Assembly (NCBI GenBank): GCA_050084515.1
Contig: CM114274.1
Location: 3,782,001-3,846,000, forward strand
Direction: 5' to 3'
Source: Blasia pusilla
Taxonomy: Eukaryota; Marchantiophyta; Marchantiopsida; Blasiales
DNA length: 64,000 nt
Under the pieces are notes generated by a model, which worked only from the letters and a program-made list of their open reading frames with translations, did no database searches and was not told where the DNA came from. This document shows positions 36,409 to 48,364 of this stretch, in pieces; the stretch's first letter is position 1, and each line of letters begins with the position of its first letter. The position numbers were made by a program, and so were the translations under genes.

Positions 36409-38758
36409 TCAAATAAGATCTGCTTCAAATATAAGGTATGTGGAGAATTTGTAACTCTTTCTCTTAAGCGCACATCTGACTACTTTTGGAGGGAGCTTCA
36501 CTTCTTTGGGAAAAAAATACCAAAAGAAGTAACCCCCCCCCCCTCTCTCTCTCTCCTCACATTTTAGTATAGATGATATCACATAAGCTCCTTTATGCAC
36601 AAACTTCTGAAGACATTCAACATCTAAGATGCTATTAGTAATCTCCAAATTTATTTGACGATCAAATAGAATACACATTAAGGGATTACAACAAACCAAC
36701 AACAATTATTAAGGTCATGTGTTGATTTTTTAATAGAATCTTCGTTATCATGTCTACAAAATCCATAAAAATGAATCAGTATCAAAAATCAAAATAAAGA
36801 TGAATAAATAATAAATATTTACAAATATATCTACTTAAACATCAAGCCGATAACTAATCTACTTAACAAGATTGATTTCATAAAGAATTCACAGCTTCTA
36901 TATGTAGGATATGCATCCTTGCTTTCCGCACTCGTGAATGCAAAAGATATTGGATAACCCTTACTATTTTTTTCGTGCATGGAGGATTAGGTTTCAATAC
37001 TCCATGTGGACCATGAATCATGATACCAAAGAGTCTTGAATGCATTAGCATATTTGACATCTCTATAAATATAACTTCATTAAAAGATGTAGTAATCTTC
37101 GATTATCCTCTTGGGAGAGAATAATCAACACATGCAAATGTGAAAAATATAGTTTCCAAACACGCTATCATATGAATACATCCCATAAATTTTCCTAATA
37201 TTTGTTCATCGACTAGTAATGACAATAACTATTTCTTCATTTGTTCAAATACTTGAACAACCAAGTCTGGTCCATCAAAAGCTACTTGACCGGATAGTGA
37301 AATGGACGTGATCTCATACCATTTAGGATTGCTTCTGGTAGTCAAGAAGTAATCAAACTTTCCATGATATATAACAATTGCTATTGCATCTTGGTATAAT
37401 TGATGCATATGGCATGGTCCATCAATAAAGGAAGAGAACAATATGAAGCCTCTTCCAATTGCATCACCATCACCATCTCCATCTCCATCACGCCCACTCA
37501 TAAAATCTCTAATACCACGATAAAGATCAACTTTTAATTATGTTGATTCATATGTATTCATGTCCATCAATGCATGTTTATAATCGAAAATAAATCAACC
37601 ATATATTCTTGGAAGAGTCTTACAAACCTCGATAATTTGTTATTTTTATTTGCTTCAACTCTTGTATGAAGACAAAGAGAAGCAAATTATGGCGAAGTAA
37701 CAAATTTTCCCTTCTTGGATTTCCAATACCCTCGTGGACTGGTTGTTCACAACTTTCCTCATTCATATTATCATTTCCATATTCGACCATAGAATTAGCT
37801 AGCAACATATCTTCTATGTTACCATTTCCTAATATATCCATCTATCCGTTGTTATTCCAAGGCTAGGGTGTCATCATGCTTTGCCATAAATAAAGAGCAA
37901 GATAAAGTGTAAGATTACATAGTACTAATTTAAATAAGATATTGACAAAATCCTCCTCCATGAAAATATACTACAATATCTTGATTTTGCATAATTCCCA
38001 TTGCAAAACAATATTGCAACCATCTTTGATGCAATTGGCATGCTGTAGTGTTTGGCATCAAATCCTCTCTTATTTCCCTTGAGAATAATATGTAGTTCAT
38101 ATCTCCTTTGTCTCTTGCCATATACCAAAATAACCTCACGTACGGATTATGCATATGCATTATATCTTAATCCCCTTAATATTGTAGGCCTAAGGTTAAG
38201 TATGGTCATTCCTTAATTTTCCAATTCATGATCCGTATAATGAATGTAGATTTGAGCAAATTGTGGATAAGAGCCTATATTCGGACAAAGTGGACCAATG
38301 GCATGGTAAACATTGCCTTCTATCCTAAAATGTGTAGTACCACTACAAAATTCTTCCTCGTGCATTCTCCGTGCATTCTGGTAGATATTACCTGTAATGA
38401 AATTTTATAAGTTATGATGAAGGTGAATATTGGCTTGATCTATGTCTGATGTCAATGAGGATAGTAGTGGGGGTGAGGCCTTATAAAACGAGAGTTGTAT
38501 CTTACCATACTCATAACACTTACCAAAAAATAATAGTTCAATATTGCGATCCTGTACTCTTTCGCATATACAGTGGCAAGCCTTGCATGCGGAACATATT
38601 AATGTCATGCCCCTAATAGTATAACGTCCATTTATAAATCCACTCTCTCTTAATCGTAGATGTTGTATGCCCTTTTTTTGGAAATCTTGAGAACATCCAA
38701 TATTCAATAATGGTTGAAGAGTTCTACCAAATTGCATATTTCGATTTGAGGAAATCAA
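36409..38758 (-). pseudogene. Helitron Rep region, copy 2, decayed
   Basis: Same order as copy 1. N-terminal block with CSACKACH and YEYGKIQLS (38758-38405); HNPYVRLFW (38160-37925); Rep block MHQLYQDAIAIVIYHGKFDYFLTTRSNPKW (37501-37229); GIMIHGPHG...NPPC (about 37030); and CLQKFVHKG (about 36600), where both Rep tyrosine positions are changed to Cys and Phe. The helicase half is missing, so the copy is truncated near 36400. Many stops. It is on the minus strand like copies 1 and 3. Confidence 0.8.
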
Positions 38759-40190
38759 TGTAGGAGATTTCTCCTAATAGTTTGACGTAACTCATGTAAC
38801 TCTCACTAATCTCATATATACACACAATAAAGTTTGTTTCCAATAAAAATCCTATAGTCATTTCTTCATCCAAATACTTTAGAAGTTAAAAGATATAATG
38901 TATGGAATTTACATACATTGGGGAAGGTTTCAATAGAATCTTAAATGGTAGTCAGTTGTTGATCATGAGAAAATACACCTCAATCTAATAAGATGCGTAG
39001 TAAAGAGTTTGAAGGAGCACAATATTAGATTGATATAAGTTTGCATGTCTTTAGCCTCTAGCTCTTACTACTTTACATAAAGTGTGCACTCCTTCACTAG
39101 AAGAAATGATTGGTTTAATGACCAGGTTTTATGACTCTTAAGTGTAATCTTTTACATTCCATCACTTAAAATGAATGGTGCCAACTTTAGACACAAAATC
39201 CATATCATATTTGTTTTGTGACTAAACTAACTATGATGGTAGGCTTAGATGGAGGTTGGTATATGACTCCATGGAGTAGTCATGGCCTCGTGACTACTCC
39301 ATGGATAATGTAACTGTCATGGAGTCATTGAGTCATTTTAGTCACGAGGCCATGACTAAAATGTCATTCAAATGACGTGGAAGAATGACGCGTCAACATA
39401 TGACATTGACAAATGGGTATGACGTGTTGCAAATTATGTGAATTATGGGAAAATATCTTATTTATTCAAATTTTTATATCCGTCTAATCACCACAAATGA
39501 TTACATGAGTTATGTTTAGTGTGCACTTGTATACAATATCCAATGATAGTGTAACTTAAGTGTACATTGAACTTAAGCAATTTATTATGTGATAATAGTT
39601 ATGACTCCATGGATCAGGCCTTTTATTTTGTTGGATTCAATTGTAGTTGGAAACTCATGTAGTTATCTCATTTCAATCAACAATTGGGATGGACTTATAT
39701 AGTCATACACCATGACTTCATGAGTATTATAACACAACTAAAATTAAAGGGGTCATAATTGATGTAGTCATGAAAATATGATTAGTAGTTGTGGAAAGAT
39801 TTTAGTCCTACAACAAAACTTTATGAGTCATATTTATATGACTAGGTTGGAATGGAGGCTTGCTTTTCCAATAATATCGATATGACTATTATCAAAAGTA
39901 GGTTTTGATTTCGGGGATTTTGATGGAATTTTTAGCACCTTTTGATATATACTATATGCAAGAATGTAACATCTATCAAATGCTTTTAATTAGTGAAATC
40001 CTCATATCCATTCATGTTTTGAATTGCAGTAGTTCATTAAGAAGGCATACATCCCAACAAACACATAAGAAACTTTATGATATTGCAAAAGTGTTTGTAT
40101 TGAAATATCAATTGGGAACGTGTCATCTCAACTACGAGCATATCGTGTATGGATGCTATGTTGTTGTGCTTATTAGTGGCATAATTGAAG
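38759..40190. other. Intergenic, inverted repeats, no gene
   Basis: This AT-rich stretch has many ATGACTCCATGG-like motifs. A perfect 20-bp inverted repeat lies at 39277-39296 and 39339-39358. A 108-aa open frame at 39905-40231 has no known motif. Confidence 0.5.
39277..39358. repeat. Perfect 20-bp inverted repeat, 42-bp spacer
   Basis: TAGTCATGGCCTCGTGACTA (39277-39296) and its exact reverse complement (39339-39358) enclose 42 bases that include CTCCATGG and CATGGAGTC. It is probably part of a small foldback element. Confidence 0.85.
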
Positions 40191-40191
40191 A

Positions 40192-40873
40192 AAATAGCAA
40201 AGACATACATTTTTGTCTGAGTTTAGATTGAGATATAATATAACTATCCTGCTACAAAGATAACATGTGCGAGAAACTAACCATGCAACATAAGTAAGAA
40301 AACTCATGAAGATGGACCCTCATTACGAAGGAGTTCTCATACAATGCAACACAAAATCAACCATAATTGCAAGAGGTTGAAGTGCAAACATAATTGAAAT
40401 ATGGATGACTAACATTTAAGAAGATAAGATCGAATACATTTTTCTATTCTTCATCTTGATCATGCCAAACAGATCTCTTATGCTTATTTAAGTCATCTAC
40501 CAAAAAAAATAGTGTACCTTAAGGGACTAGACAAATAGCGAAGACATGCATTTTTGTCAAAGTTTAGATTGAGATATAATATAACTATCATGCTACAAAG
40601 ATAACATGTGCGAGAAACTAACCATGCAACATAAGTAAGAAAACTCATGAAGATGGACGCTCATTACGAAGGAGTTCTCATACAATGCAACACAAAATCA
40701 ACCACAATTGCAAGGGGTTGAAGTGCAAACATAATTGAAATATGGATGACTAAAATTTAAGAAGATAAGATCGAATATATTTTTCTATTCTTCATCTTGA
40801 TCATGCCAAACAGATGTCTTATGCTTATTCAAGTCATCTACCAAAAAAATTAGTGTACCTTAGGGGACTAGAC
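40192..40873. repeat. Tandem duplication, period 341 bp
   Basis: Two head-to-tail copies (about 40192-40532 and 40533-40873) share AGACAT.CATTTTTGTC at the start and GGACTAGACA at the end. They look above 95% identical by eye, so the duplication is recent. The second copy abuts the gypsy fragment. Confidence 0.88.
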
Positions 40874-40897
40874 AGGTAGCAAGAGAAAAAAACTACT

Positions 40898-42743
40898 CTA
40901 ATGGATCGCCTTTCTCATGTGCTCCTCTAGCACGAGCATGTTGAAGCCGAGTGCATCACCAAATGTTTCTTGTGTAGGTTCGTATGACAAATTCAACTTC
41001 CATAGAGCATGTTCAAAATTAAATACTGGAAATGGATAGTTGTTCCTTACCGTCACTTTATTCAACGCCCGATAATCAACACAGAGTCTCAACTTTCCAT
41101 CCTTCTTCTTCACAAAGAGAAGGGGCGCTCCATAAGGTGACTTGCTAGTTTGGATATAACCCTTTCTGGGAGTTCATCCAACTGTTTCAACTCTGCAAGT
41201 TCTTCTTGATTCAACCTATATGGTGCCTTTGAAAGTGGTTTAGATCTGGGTATCACCTCTATCTTATGATCAACCGTTCTATGTGATGGCAACTCAATCG
41301 AATGCTCCTTAGTCAAAATATCTCCGAATTCTTTCATAACTCTCTTGAGTGTTTCAGGGATTTCCCTTGAAGCTGAGTTATGATCTGTGCATCTCGCGCT
41401 TGCGTCATCCTCTACTTGTCTCATGAAGAAAAGGATTTTTTTCTCTAACTCAGCCAAACTCGTCCTCGTGGTGGCATTCACCAACTCCGTCTTTTAAGGA
41501 ACCTCATGAATCAATCTAACGTGCATCTGTTTGCAGTTTACCAAGATGCTCAACCTCAAAGGTTTTCACCTTAGTTCCACCTCATATGCATCCAAGAACG
41601 TATTCCCCAAGACTCCATAGATTCCGTCCATGTCACAAACTATGAAATTCTCCTTCAACTCGAATACTCCGCATCCCACACCTAGTCCCAAAACCAACTC
41701 GGAGATATGGTGAGACTTGCCTCTCTTGAAACCTACCCTAATGGGTTCTTCCACCTTAGTGGTTGGCAATCCCAATTCCTTCATGATTCTCAGGCTCAAG
41801 AAGGAGTGTGAAGCACCTATATCAACGAGCACCATCACATCGTGATCAGCCATCTTGGATCCTATGTAAACCAAATTGGGCGTTCTCTTGGTGACTTGGA
41901 GAGATATATCTATATCTCCCGCCGATAAGTGCTCAGCACAAAACACAATCATACTCGGTTGATTAACCTTGGGCCTCACACATTCCTTATCCATATGCCC
42001 GGGTTCGCCACAATTGTAGCAAATCACTTTGGCGTTTGTTGACTTCGAGTACGACGGACCTCTTGGCTTTGCGTTAAGTTCCACTCGTTTTGTTGCTGGG
42101 GCAAGAGACTCTCAGTGGTTGCGCTCAACCCCATTTCAAACCCTCTTGGATGCCCCTTTGTTTTTCGGTAACTAAGAATTTTTTTTTGGCTCAAATGGTT
42201 TTTGGCTTTGGACTTCATCGTCCCCTATCCGCTGCGCTAGCCTTAGAAGCTCCAAGCACGTCCCTAGTAGATGAGGCATACGGAAGAGGGCCTTTTGGCG
42301 CTTTTCTTGAGTCCACTTACGAAGATCATCTTCTTTGTAAACTCATCCGTTGTGGACAAGGAGTTCATTTGTGCACTGAACTCTCACACATAAGCGCTAA
42401 GGAACCCACTTTGCCGCAACCGCACAAACTCCATGCCATCTCGATACTCCTGATATTCCGGAGTGAATCGGTCACCAATCAACATCTTGAACTCTTCCCA
42501 ACTCAAAGTTATTCCACGGCCTAGATATTCTTTGCAATGAGCCATCCACCAGTGGAGAGCGTGATCCTTAAGGAACGTGACAACTATAGTAACTTTGTTT
42601 CGCTCCTCTACCCTTTGTGCTTCGAAGTAAAGTTTGAGCTTCGTTAGAAACTCACTCATTTTCCAAGAACCTGGGATTAGTATGTAGATTAGTAGTGCAC
42701 TGAAATTTTGAATTTGTCTGAGCATGGTTAGTACTTTTGTCAT
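40898..42743 (-). pseudogene. Ty3/gypsy gag-protease-RT fragment
   Basis: On the minus strand: gag (KDHALHWWMAHCKEYLG...TWEEF-like SWEEFKML, RFTPEYQ, 42743-42384); zinc knuckle CYNCGEPGHMDKEC (about 42030-41990, intact C-X2-C-X4-H-X4-C); protease VLVDIGASHSFLS (about 41835) with IVCDMDGIYGVLG; then RT start VDHKIEVIPRSKP, APYRLN (about 41260-41200), [18 protein letters not shown] (41113-41050). RT breaks off after NYPFPV, and the rest is unrelated sequence ending near 40890. Frames change several times. It is a chromovirus-like or related gypsy; the 3' half and both LTRs are missing. Confidence 0.85.
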
Positions 42744-43740
42744 CTTAACGAGGTCTCAAAATCGGTTAAGAGAGTGAAGTTATCAATGAGGAGCCGTGCA
42801 TCGCACAGTCCCTTGCGGGTCCTAACTAGTTTCTTATATGGAAGACTTCCATTTAATAAAATTTTAAATTTCTTAGAGCGTGCGCTTGTCTCGTACAACT
42901 ACGTATTTTTGTCGTCCGCTCCATGTCCGCATCTCACGTTCGCGTAGTGTAGTAGTTCGTAAAAGAGCGTCTCAAATTATGCATCTATTTTATGGTGTTT
43001 TCTCGTTGTGCTGGAGGAGGTGGGCTCACCAAGTTCACAACTCTAGACTTGGGGTTACTTCCATGAAGGTTCAGGATTGCATTCGTTCTTGTTCGGGATT
43101 TTTGAAAGGGGATATGTTCGTGAATAGAGGTACACCGGCTCATACCGACTTTCCGTGTTGCGCCAATTCTCTATATCACGGCGATGCGTGGAGGTCCACC
43201 CGTCCATCCCGACTTTCCGTGTAGCACCAATTCTCTATATCACGGTGATGCAGTTCCGATTGGGCTTTTCCCCCTAACCATTGGTGGTTCATTCCACACG
43301 TTGTGAGTTTTGTCGGAGCTTGGATCCACTTGGTGTGCATTTAGCATGTTGTCTAGTCTGGGGTGAGGGCATGACCACTCACAATGTTGTGCGGGATATC
43401 GTGTTTGGTATTGCTCGCGAGAGTGGCTTCTATGCGAGATTCCCTTATTCATGTTGATCTTTATATGACGCGAGAGGCTTAGGTGGTAGTGGTGGATGTT
43501 GTAGTGAAGGATCCTACGCGGGAGGTTGTGCGAGCCCAGGTGGTCACACATGGGAGATTGCTACAAGGAGTTTCGGTGGCAGTGGCGGCGGCGAAGAAGG
43601 CCCATCTCTATAATCGACTTCATCATGGACATCGATTCGTCCATCTAGCAATAGAGATGTACGGAGCTATGGGGAGAGGTTTGACTCATTCCATACAAAT
43701 TGCGCTCATCATCTCGAAGCGAGAAATAGGTTGTCCTTAG
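42744..43740. other. Unassigned stretch with a 64-bp spaced repeat
   Basis: A block CCGACTTTCCGTGT.GC.CCAATTCTC, continuing through ATATCACGG.GATGC, occurs at 43145-43187 and 43209-43251. An 85-aa Val-rich frame at 43483-43740 has no motif. GCCGTGCATCGCACAG followed by CTAACTAGT (42793-42830) resembles a Helitron 3' end, but the spacing is long. Confidence 0.4.
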
Positions 43741-43744
43741 CTAC

Positions 43745-44433
43745 TGCAATTATTTATTATAGGCAACGGTTTTCCACTTTATCTTCAATAGAGGCTAAGT
43801 ACACAAGGGCAACCAATGCAGCATGTGAGGCGGTATGGCTTTATCGATTACTTGCTCAGATTGGTGTTAGTAACTTAGGACCTAGTGTAATATATGTATA
43901 CACTATTAATAGTATTAAGCTTGCTAGTAACCTTGTGTTTCATGCTCGAACAAAACATGTTGAGGTGCACTACCTTTTTATGAGAGAGAAATTGATCTTG
44001 TGTATATAGGTACAGATCAACAAATTGCTAATATCTTTACAAAGGCATTGTCTAGGGATAAGTTTGAGATGTTAAAAAAAGATTTAGATGTTAAAGATAT
44101 CAATAGAGCTTGAGGGAGGGTATTGAAAACTAAATTATAGTCAAACTCATTGGATATCCGAATTGCTAAATTTGATACTCACACAAAGTAGGAAAGCTTA
44201 ATCTTGGTTAGTTAGTTTAGTATGATTATCTTAACTAAGGTTAGTTAATCACAGTTAGTTTCACTCAAGACTACGGCTGGGATTAGGATTAGGGTTGCTT
44301 GTACATATCCAATATAATTGAGAACATGACGAGCCTCCACTTATTCTCTCACTGCAATATTTCGTTCTCCATGGTTGTGTGTAAGTGTGAGGGTTATGTC
44401 CCATCAATTATGCTTCTTTAGTAGTTTTCTACA
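43745..44433 (+). mobile_element. Truncated Ty1/copia fragment (RNase H end plus 3' LTR)
   Basis: The coding part begins at the RNase H motif (SSIEAKYTRATNAACEAVWLYRLL) and continues through FHARTKHVEVHYLF and IFTKALSRDKFEM, closely matching 9796-10120 of the copia element. About 21 bases after MREK are deleted. The polypurine tract GCTTGAGGGAGGG precedes an LTR at 44121-44433 (TATTGAAAAC...TTTTCTACA, 313 bp). Everything 5' of RNase H is gone. Immediately after the LTR the sequence returns to Helitron copy 3. Confidence 0.9.
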
Positions 44434-44436
44434 GGT

Positions 44437-46960
44437 CATTCACATAAATCCTCTATATCATACACTAGTTCTTCTTCTCGAAATGTCAATGTGAATGGAG
44501 AATTTCAAAGTTAGCTTGCAACATGTCTAGAAAATTAGACAACACCTTTTCTTGATCTTGCAAATAATAATGCACTTCCACTAATGTGGTACTAATTATG
44601 GAATCATCATGGGGGGAATTTGGAGTTCTAGTTTAATCCAATAAGGAAGTTGAAAGGAGGTTAGACACTTAGGTGTCTTTCTATAAACGAATATAAAAAA
44701 AGGTCCAAAGATACTATGAGAAAGAAAGAAAATTTAGTTTGTTGAGGAAAATTTAAGAATTACCTAAGATTTTTCATATAAGAGAGCTTCTATGAGTGGA
44801 GTCAAAAATTGACTCCATAGTGCACCATGTCGAGCAAGTGTCTACCAAACTAAAGCAATCGACAAAAAAAAGATTCGGTACAAATCTAGGAAGTCTCTTC
44901 CAAGTAGAAAAGGAGTTCTCTGTTATCCTGAGAAGTCCCACTTGGATAGCAGCCTCCTTCAATTTTGGATATAACACACCATCCAAGATTCTCAGATACT
45001 CATTTATAGTTGTTCCTCAAACATGATGAAGAGGTAATCTCAACCAACCATGTTCTCCTTCACCTATGAATAAGTGAAGTTGGTTAGCTGAGCTTAGCTC
45101 CTGACACTCTAACCTAGTCTAAAAGAATAAAGAGGATGGGGCACTATCTGATTAATGCTTTCAAAAAGGGGGGGAAAAAACTATCTAGACACGAAACAAA
45201 ATGGTAAGAAAGAAGGCTCTATGCACATCTTCAACCCTTAGGGCCCATAAAGTGCACAATGTCTCTCTTTAGCTTCTTCAATCTTCTTAGTGCTTGCTTC
45301 AAACGACTTAGGATAGCCTTCGGTCCAAATTTTTTTCTCATTCATACTTGGTGCATTTGGATTCAACTGTCCATATTAACCATAAGCTATGCAATTAGCT
45401 ACACTCTAATAAAAATCTGGATATGTATTGCGATCTAGGATCTCGATAGATATGATATCATAATAATTAGAAGTGATATGTGGTTTACTCTCATGAGCCA
45501 AAATAATCAAAATATGGACATATGCTAGATCTCTCTTTTGGAACTTCATCCCATGAATGCTTCCTACAACTTAACCCAATATCTGCTAGTTGATGAGACG
45601 CTATAATAATTCCTTTTTTTATTCTCAAAAACTTGTACTACCAAACTAGATTGATCATTGTTAGACCAATGATCAAGTAACAATGCTAATATAGTATCCT
45701 CCCATTTAGAATTGCGTATCATGACCAAGACGTAGTAAGGTTTCCGGAATTCTCTCACAATGGCCATTGCATCAATATACTTGATGCATGTGACATGGAA
45801 TTCCATTCAAAGAAGAAGGTAGCACAATGCACCACCCATACCTCGTGCTATCCATGTCATGTTGATACATAGCCTCCTTTACTCCTTCATATAATTCAGC
45901 CTTCAACTCCTTCTAATTTAAGCGGATCCAAAATAACCTTCGTATTTCAACAATGGCATAAATAATAACCATATATTCCTTAGTAAATTGATTAAATCGA
46001 AAGAATTGATTATCATCTTGTGCTCGGTCCACATTTGAAGTCTCAAACCTACAAATGTAAGGTTGTAACACTCTTTATCCTTATCTCCTCCATAATTTCA
46101 CCTTTAACTCCCTCATAATCCAAGCAATCATTCGATATTTTTGTATCTCCATCCTCCATGCTATAATGCCTACATGGATGTTGGAGAGTTGAATAGTCCT
46201 TAAATCTCCCAAAGTTTGTTCTAGGATGCCAACCTACTTCATTCTAGACAAATAAAAACCAAACAATGCTAAGAAATATATGCCTCATTTAGGTCTGATA
46301 AACATTGTAATCTTCCTCTATGTAAACGTAAGATACTATCCAGACTTTCAATGTGTTAACTTCCATCACCTTGTAAAATAATTATGATCTCCGCGACAAT
46401 TCAGTAGGTTGTAACATTTAGCATCAAGACCGCTCTTACCTATGTGCATATTCAGATTATTTCCTCATTTGCAATATGACATAAAACCTTCGCATAGGAA
46501 TTGCAACCATATAACATATCATGTAGTCCTCTTAAGATATCAAGATAAAGACCATGAGATCTAGATATGACCGTGTCTTCATTTTCTAATTCATTCTCAA
46601 TATAATTCATACATATGAGAGCAAGTTAAAGCAGGTTCATGGTTCCTTGATGGACCCTTATATCAAGATACAAGGGTCCATCAAAATAATAAATCCCACC
46701 TTGGACCCTAAAATACCCAATATTATCAACTTTCTCCAACACATGTGATGCACTAGATAAATTAACAAGTTCAAACATGAGTAAAAATATGAAGACTTAG
46801 CCAACCAAGCCTGAACTTAATAATCCCTAACAATGGAGGGAAAAACTTCAACATTGTTGATTGTAGTTTCTCACGTCCGTAACACAGATCATAAATTGAG
46901 TCGCAAAACATGAGGCGGAACATGTGGCTTACTTTTGCCAAGGTCTATTCCGGGATTTAT
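44437..46960 (-). pseudogene. Helitron Rep-helicase, copy 3, decayed
   Basis: On the minus strand: helicase blocks VEVHYYLQDQEKVLSNF (about 44580), MDGVLYPKLKEAAIQVGLL (44986-44930), then higher up VHIL (for the HUH motif His-x-His, first His now Tyr, about 45530), KPHIT..YYDIISIEI (about 45470) and the Rep block DAMAIVREF.KPYYVL.MIRNSKW (45806-45700). Weak N-terminal traces extend to about 46950. A hairpin TGATGGACCCTT...AAGGGTCCATCA lies at about 46652-46687. The copia fragment cuts it at 44434. Many stops. Confidence 0.75.
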
Positions 46961-48364
46961 GCCCAAACTTCGTTATGTCACTTTGAAGTCTTCACCTTTT
47001 CGTATCTCCAACCTCTAACATGACAAATAACATAAAAGATGAAAATTCTAATGTGATTATTGTGTTGGTTAATTCTTGTCGTATGCTTTCACTTGCTCAT
47101 GTTGAAATCACATGGGAGTTTATTAGATTCCAGGAGTGTCATTTTTCCAAGAAAGAAATATTTATTTGAAAGGCTGTATTTCAATTCAGAATAAGAAGAG
47201 AAAACCTTTCTGTTTTCAACAAGAGAGGATTCAGAAAAAGATACCTCTAAGTTCATCCACCTTTCAATAGTGATATCTGGTAACCTTCCTCCTCACCTGA
47301 GGTGAAAGAATGCTAGCTTCCACATTCATCCCTCAATAGGCAAGGCAAGCAAAGATACAAAGAAAAGAATTAAGACAAATCATCAACGGAGAACACCTGA
47401 CACAAATGATCCAACACCAAAATAGCCACAACAGGTCAGGATCTGGTATGTCACCAGTTTAGGTAGTAGAGGAGATTATCAGCACTCCAAGACTTTGAGT
47501 GGATTCTTTACTTCGTTTTCGAGATTGCAGTGTACTGGGTTACATGACTGAGCAGGGGTGCACAATGAAGTCTTGAGTATGCAAACACAAAACACAAGCT
47601 CTTCCACTGGTTCACTGTGGTAGGTACAACCAAGTGTAAAAGTCTGGCCCCCCCGGGAATCATATCTATGTGATTTCACCAGCCATTGAATTTTCTGAAC
47701 CTGTCAAATAGAATCTGTAGGAGTCACATTGTCACAAATGTTGCTCATACAGATAGGAAGCCATGGTTGAGATTCACATATTATGCTTCGGACATAACAT
47801 TAACTTCAGCGACCTCTAGCTGATCAGAAGTGACTTGACATTCTATAACTTTGCTCATTGGAGACTTTGAGGGAGGATATGTCCCTGGCTCTCCTGGTTG
47901 GAACTTTCAGAGCTTGAAGAGTGCTGGCTCTGCCCAGAGTCACTACAAAATGCGGCACCATCTTGTGCCATGGTAGGCCCTCCCTAGGATCACCAAGTAC
48001 AAACGACCCAGTGGAGATCTTCAGTGATAGCTGCCTCCTTGTTGATAAGTGCAAGTATGTATGAAAACACTCGCCGTCTCCAGAATTAGTCAATGCTTTG
48101 GCAGAGTAATGTCTGATACTCCACCCGCTTTGGTAAGCTCATAGTCATGAAGATGCTAAACCTAAACATTCTTGTAGAAAATGAGCATGTCATGTAGTCT
48201 TTGTTCCTGAGTCAGCCTTGCTTCATGGGGGACGTCATCAACTGGTTTTACCATCCAAGCTATCCTCATCTCTTGAAACCATCCTGGTCAGGAAGTGGAG
48301 AAGCAGAATCTATACCATCTGCACTGCTAAAAGGTCCCCAATCAGGTAACCTCCAGCAATCAAT
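46961..48364. other. RFC2 3' flank, no separate gene recognised
   Basis: The part next to 48365 should hold the RFC2 3'UTR. Open frames on the minus strand at 47479-47679 and 47824-48093 carry no motif I know. No poly(A) signal was assigned. Confidence 0.4.

Noticed and set aside
42793-42830. Possible Helitron 3' end (GCCGTGCATCGCACAG ... CTAG before T)
   Set aside because: The hairpin-to-CTAG distance of about 20 bases is too long and no matching 5' end or family member was found.
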